Shown: positions 61,870 through 64,000 of the stretch, piece by piece
Numbering within the stretch: the first letter of the stretch is position 1
Layout: each line of letters opens with the position of its first letter
Source of the DNA: Hephaestia sp. MAHUQ-44
GTDB taxonomy: Bacteria > Pseudomonadota > Alphaproteobacteria > Sphingomonadales > Sphingomonadaceae
Reading direction: 5' to 3'
DNA: 64,000 nt
Assembly (NCBI RefSeq): GCF_023806085.1
Contig: NZ_JAMSLX010000010.1
Coordinates: forward strand, 61,788-125,787
The notes under the pieces: model-generated
Databases searched by the model: none
Seen by the model: the letters and a program-made list of their open reading frames with translations, nothing else
Told to the model about the DNA's origin: nothing
Program-made: the position numbers and the translations under genes

Positions 61870-63058
61870 TTCGCCCCTGCCCTCGCGCCGGGCTTTGCTC
61901 GGCGGGTTGATCGGTATCGGGATTGCCGCCCAATGGCCGGCGGCGGCGATAGCGTCGGACGCGGCGACGCGGCTCACCGCCGTGCTCGATCGCTGGGCCG
62001 CACTGGGCACCCCCGCCGCACGCCTGCGCGCGCTGGAGGGTTTCGACGCCGTCGCCCTGCCCCTCGCCGCCCGACTGGACCTTGAGGCCGCGCGGCTGGG
62101 CTGCGCGATTGATAGCCGGCTTGCCGATGCCGGCGAGGCGCCCACACGCCGCTACCCGCTGCTCACAGAACGCGCGTTCGGGGCGCCAATCGACGTAGCC
62201 GAGGCACGCGCCACGCTCGATACGCGGATCGAAATACTGCACCGGCGCGCGCACGAACTGATGGACCGGCTTGAAATCGCCCCTGGCACCATCGCCGCCC
62301 GATTCGATGCCGCCTTCGCCGACAAGCGCTGGCGCTACGCCGACAACGAGGCCGGGCGTGACCGCGCGGTGGCCGACATGAACGCCTGGCTCGATGCAGT
62401 GCGTCCGCATCTGGCCGATTGGCTGGGCCCGCTCCCACTCGCCTGCGCCAATGTCGCCACACGACGCCTGACATCGCAGGAGATCGCCGCGGGCAAGGGG
62501 GGCTACCGGATCATCCCCGACAAGGCGACGGCCGGCTTCTATGTCGTCGACCTGAAAGACATCGCCCGCCGCCCGGGCTGGACGCTGCGCAGCGTCGTCC
62601 ATCACGAGCTGCTCCCCGGCCATATGGTGCAATTGCCGATCGAGGCGCAGACGCCGCCGCATCCGGTCCGCGAGGCCTATGCGGGCGGCTATGTCGAGGG
62701 CTGGGCAACCTATGCCGAAGCGCTCGCGGTCGACCGCGGGCTGTTCGCGGACGATCCGGCGGGCGAACTCGGCGCGATCCACTGGCTGCTGTTCCGCGCC
62801 GTGCGCGGGCGCGTCGATCTCGCGCTCCACGCCGATGGCTGGGACATCGACCGCGCGCTCGATCTGTGGCGGAACGCGTTGGGCCAGCCGATCTATTTCG
62901 TCGATTTCGTCGCCGATACCGCGCGCATCATGGCCGATCCCGGCATCCGGCTGGCCGAAGCCGCATTCTGGCTGAAATTCGAGCGCGCCGCCGCGCCCGC
63001 CCCCGCGCTCGTCGATCGCCTCGCCGGCGGCCGCCGCCCCGCCGCGCTCTTTGCGTAA
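61850..63058 (+). CDS. DUF885-type exported metallopeptidase-like protein
   Basis: A 402-residue protein with a Tat-like signal (PSRRALLGGLIGIGIAA). The diagnostic block is HHELLPGHMVQLPIEA, a HExxxGH metal-binding variant, followed by GYVEGWATYAEALAVDRGLF (Glu ligand region), as in DUF885/M32-like putative peptidases. It is shorter than the usual 550-600 residues of the family; the N-terminal helical part is reduced. The start overlaps the previous gene by 20 bp, indicating co-translation. Its place at the end of a uronate operon is unexplained; it might act on a glycopeptide or process an exported enzyme. Confidence 0.82.
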   Translation: MPSRAIDSPLPSRRALLGGLIGIGIAAQWPAAAIASDAATRLTAVLDRWAALGTPAARLRALEGFDAVALPLAARLDLEAARLGCAIDSRLADAGEAPTRRYPLLTERAFGAPIDVAEARATLDTRIEILHRRAHELMDRLEIAPGTIAARFDAAFADKRWRYADNEAGRDRAVADMNAWLDAVRPHLADWLGPLPLACANVATRRLTSQEIAAGKGGYRIIPDKATAGFYVVDLKDIARRPGWTLRSVVHHELLPGHMVQLPIEAQTPPHPVREAYAGGYVEGWATYAEALAVDRGLFADDPAGELGAIHWLLFRAVRGRVDLALHADGWDIDRALDLWRNALGQPIYFVDFVADTARIMADPGIRLAEAAFWLKFERAAAPAPALVDRLAGGRRPAALFA

Positions 63059-63104
63059 GGACGCGCGGCTATCAATCGTGGGCCCCTCGGCCTACACCAA
63101 GGCC

Positions 63105-63866
63105 ATGGCTGAACGCTTGCCCGATCCCATCCCCGCTGCAACCCTGATCTTGTTTCGCGAGACCGATGCCGGGCCACCCGATATCCTGTTCGTCGAGCGC
63201 GCCCGGACGATGGCGTTCGCCGGCGGCGCGATCGTCTTTCCCGGCGGTCGGATCGACCCTGGTGACGATGCGCTTGCGCGTACCCTCGGCGGCGACACCG
63301 GCGAAACGGCTGCCCGCGTCGCCGCGATCCGCGAGACGATCGAGGAAGCAGGTATCGCGGTGGGCCTGGATCGGCTCCCCGATTCCGCAACGCTTGGCCG
63401 CCTGCGCACCGCGCTTCACGCCGGACGCCCCTTCGCCGAACTGCTCGCGCACGAGCGGCTGGCGATCGATCCCGACGCGCTGGCGCCCTTTGCGCGCTGG
63501 TGCCCGCAACACGCCCATGCGCGGATCTTCGACACGCGTTTCTACCTCGCACGGCTGCCTGATGGGGCGCCCGACCCGGTGGTCGACAATACCGAAAACG
63601 TCCGCGTCTTCTGGCGAACCGCCACCGACATGCTCGACGATGTCGCACGCGGCACCGCACGCGCGATCTTCCCCACGCGACGCAACCTCGAACGGCTCGC
63701 GACCTTCGGGAGCTTCGCCGAGGCGGTGGCCGGCGCGCGCGCTTTCCCGGTCCGCACCGTCGCGCCGTGGACCGAGACGCGTGACGGCGGCACGTATCTC
63801 TGCATCCCCGACGATCTCGGCTATCCGATCACCGCCGAACCGCTCGCCACCGCGATCCGCGATTAG
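63105..63866 (+). CDS. NUDIX hydrolase
   Basis: A 253-residue NUDIX protein. The NUDIX box is split but readable: AGGAIVFPGGRIDPGDDAL, then ARVAAIRETIEEAGIAVGL (RExxEExG core). The longer C-terminal part (FARWCPQHAHARIFDTRFYLARLP) matches the CoA-pyrophosphatase/NUDT19-like subgroup. ATG at 63105 is preferred; the frame opens with TTG at 63051. It follows DUF885 by 46 bp and is probably a housekeeping gene outside the regulon. Confidence 0.88.
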   Translation: MAERLPDPIPAATLILFRETDAGPPDILFVERARTMAFAGGAIVFPGGRIDPGDDALARTLGGDTGETAARVAAIRETIEEAGIAVGLDRLPDSATLGRLRTALHAGRPFAELLAHERLAIDPDALAPFARWCPQHAHARIFDTRFYLARLPDGAPDPVVDNTENVRVFWRTATDMLDDVARGTARAIFPTRRNLERLATFGSFAEAVAGARAFPVRTVAPWTETRDGGTYLCIPDDLGYPITAEPLATAIRD

Positions 63867-63895
63867 AGTCGGCCCGGTTCTAGAGTCAGATGACC

Positions 63896-64000
63896 TCATG
63901 CTGACCCGTATCCTGCGTTGAGCAGATAGTTGCGGCATTCTGCTGGCGGGAAGGCGTCGAGCAAGGTGCCGATGCGTCGCCATGTTGTTTCGTGGGATCG
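63896..64000 (-). mobile_element. IS630-type transposase, C-terminal end (rest outside window)
   Basis: The last 34 codons of a minus-strand frame read TTWRRIGTLLDAFPPAECRN then YLLNAGYGSA and a TGA at 63896-63898. This is the usual C-terminus of IS630-family transposases of the DDE type. Just outside the stop, TAGAGTCAGATGAC (63881-63894) may be the terminal inverted repeat; TAGAGTC also occurs at 63864-63870, straddling the NUDIX stop. IS630 elements insert at TA, so the insertion point is probably within a few bases of the end of the NUDIX gene. Confidence 0.75.

Noticed and set aside
1..64000. CRISPR arrays, tRNA or rRNA genes, plasmid origin
   Set aside because: No regularly spaced repeats, no T-loop-like GGTTCGAATCC in a cloverleaf setting and no rRNA-like stretch were seen. 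The short repeats found are regulatory motifs.

Overview
The window is high-GC, densely coded DNA. Protein content and gene style point to an alphaproteobacterium of the Sphingomonadales, probably Sphingomonas or a close relative: four large TonB-dependent receptors, exported esterases and glycosidases with Tat or Sec signals, a sphingan-like exopolysaccharide (EPS) locus, and LacI- and TetR-controlled carbohydrate islands. This taxonomic call is inference; no rRNA or tRNA gene is present. Gene ends were read from the sequence. Substrates and domain functions rest on motifs seen by eye.

Region 1 (1-11.1 kb, minus strand). Six genes follow one another with 4-base stop/start overlaps at four of their five junctions: TonB receptor, type-B carboxylesterase, TetR regulator, MFS transporter, acyl-CoA ligase and GH1 glycosidase. 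A second, related TonB receptor runs off the left edge. Both receptor promoters carry a near-identical AGTCAATATT..ACTATCG element. The set looks like a complete uptake and breakdown pathway for an acylated or aromatic glycoside.

Region 2 (11.2-41.1 kb). This is an EPS/secondary-metabolite supercluster. It starts with a dehydrogenase gene remnant and a lipoprotein enzyme carrying RTX-like repeats. An AT-rich control region with a perfect 13-bp inverted repeat follows. Then come glycosyltransferases, a Wzy/O-antigen-ligase-type polymerase, a Wzx-type flippase and an acyltransferase. In the middle sits a five-gene block: a small membrane protein, a formyltransferase-NRPS whose adenylation domain is split by a luciferase-like monooxygenase, a PKS with KR before DH and a cysteine thioesterase, a GT2 glycosyltransferase and an Sfp-type phosphopantetheinyl transferase. 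The block is closed by a WcaJ-type priming glycosyltransferase and two 93-residue GerE-only regulators. My hypothesis is that the NRPS-PKS makes a small formamido-acyl unit that decorates, or is glycosylated by, the EPS machinery.

Region 3 (41.3-63.1 kb). These are polysaccharide-utilisation genes. A TonB receptor with XylR-like LacI boxes ends in a clear intrinsic terminator. Next is a uronate (pectin-like) regulon: TonB receptor, GH43 and acetylesterase-like hydrolase; a periplasmic cupin; kduI, kduD and a carboxylesterase; a LacI regulator; an MhpD-like hydratase; an ExuT-like transporter; a 1,275-residue LamG-containing protein that may be a new lyase; and a DUF885-type protein. Four copies of TGACACCGGTNNCC lie just upstream of the four transcription units and define the regulon.

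The right edge has a NUDIX hydrolase and the 3' end of an IS630-type transposase.
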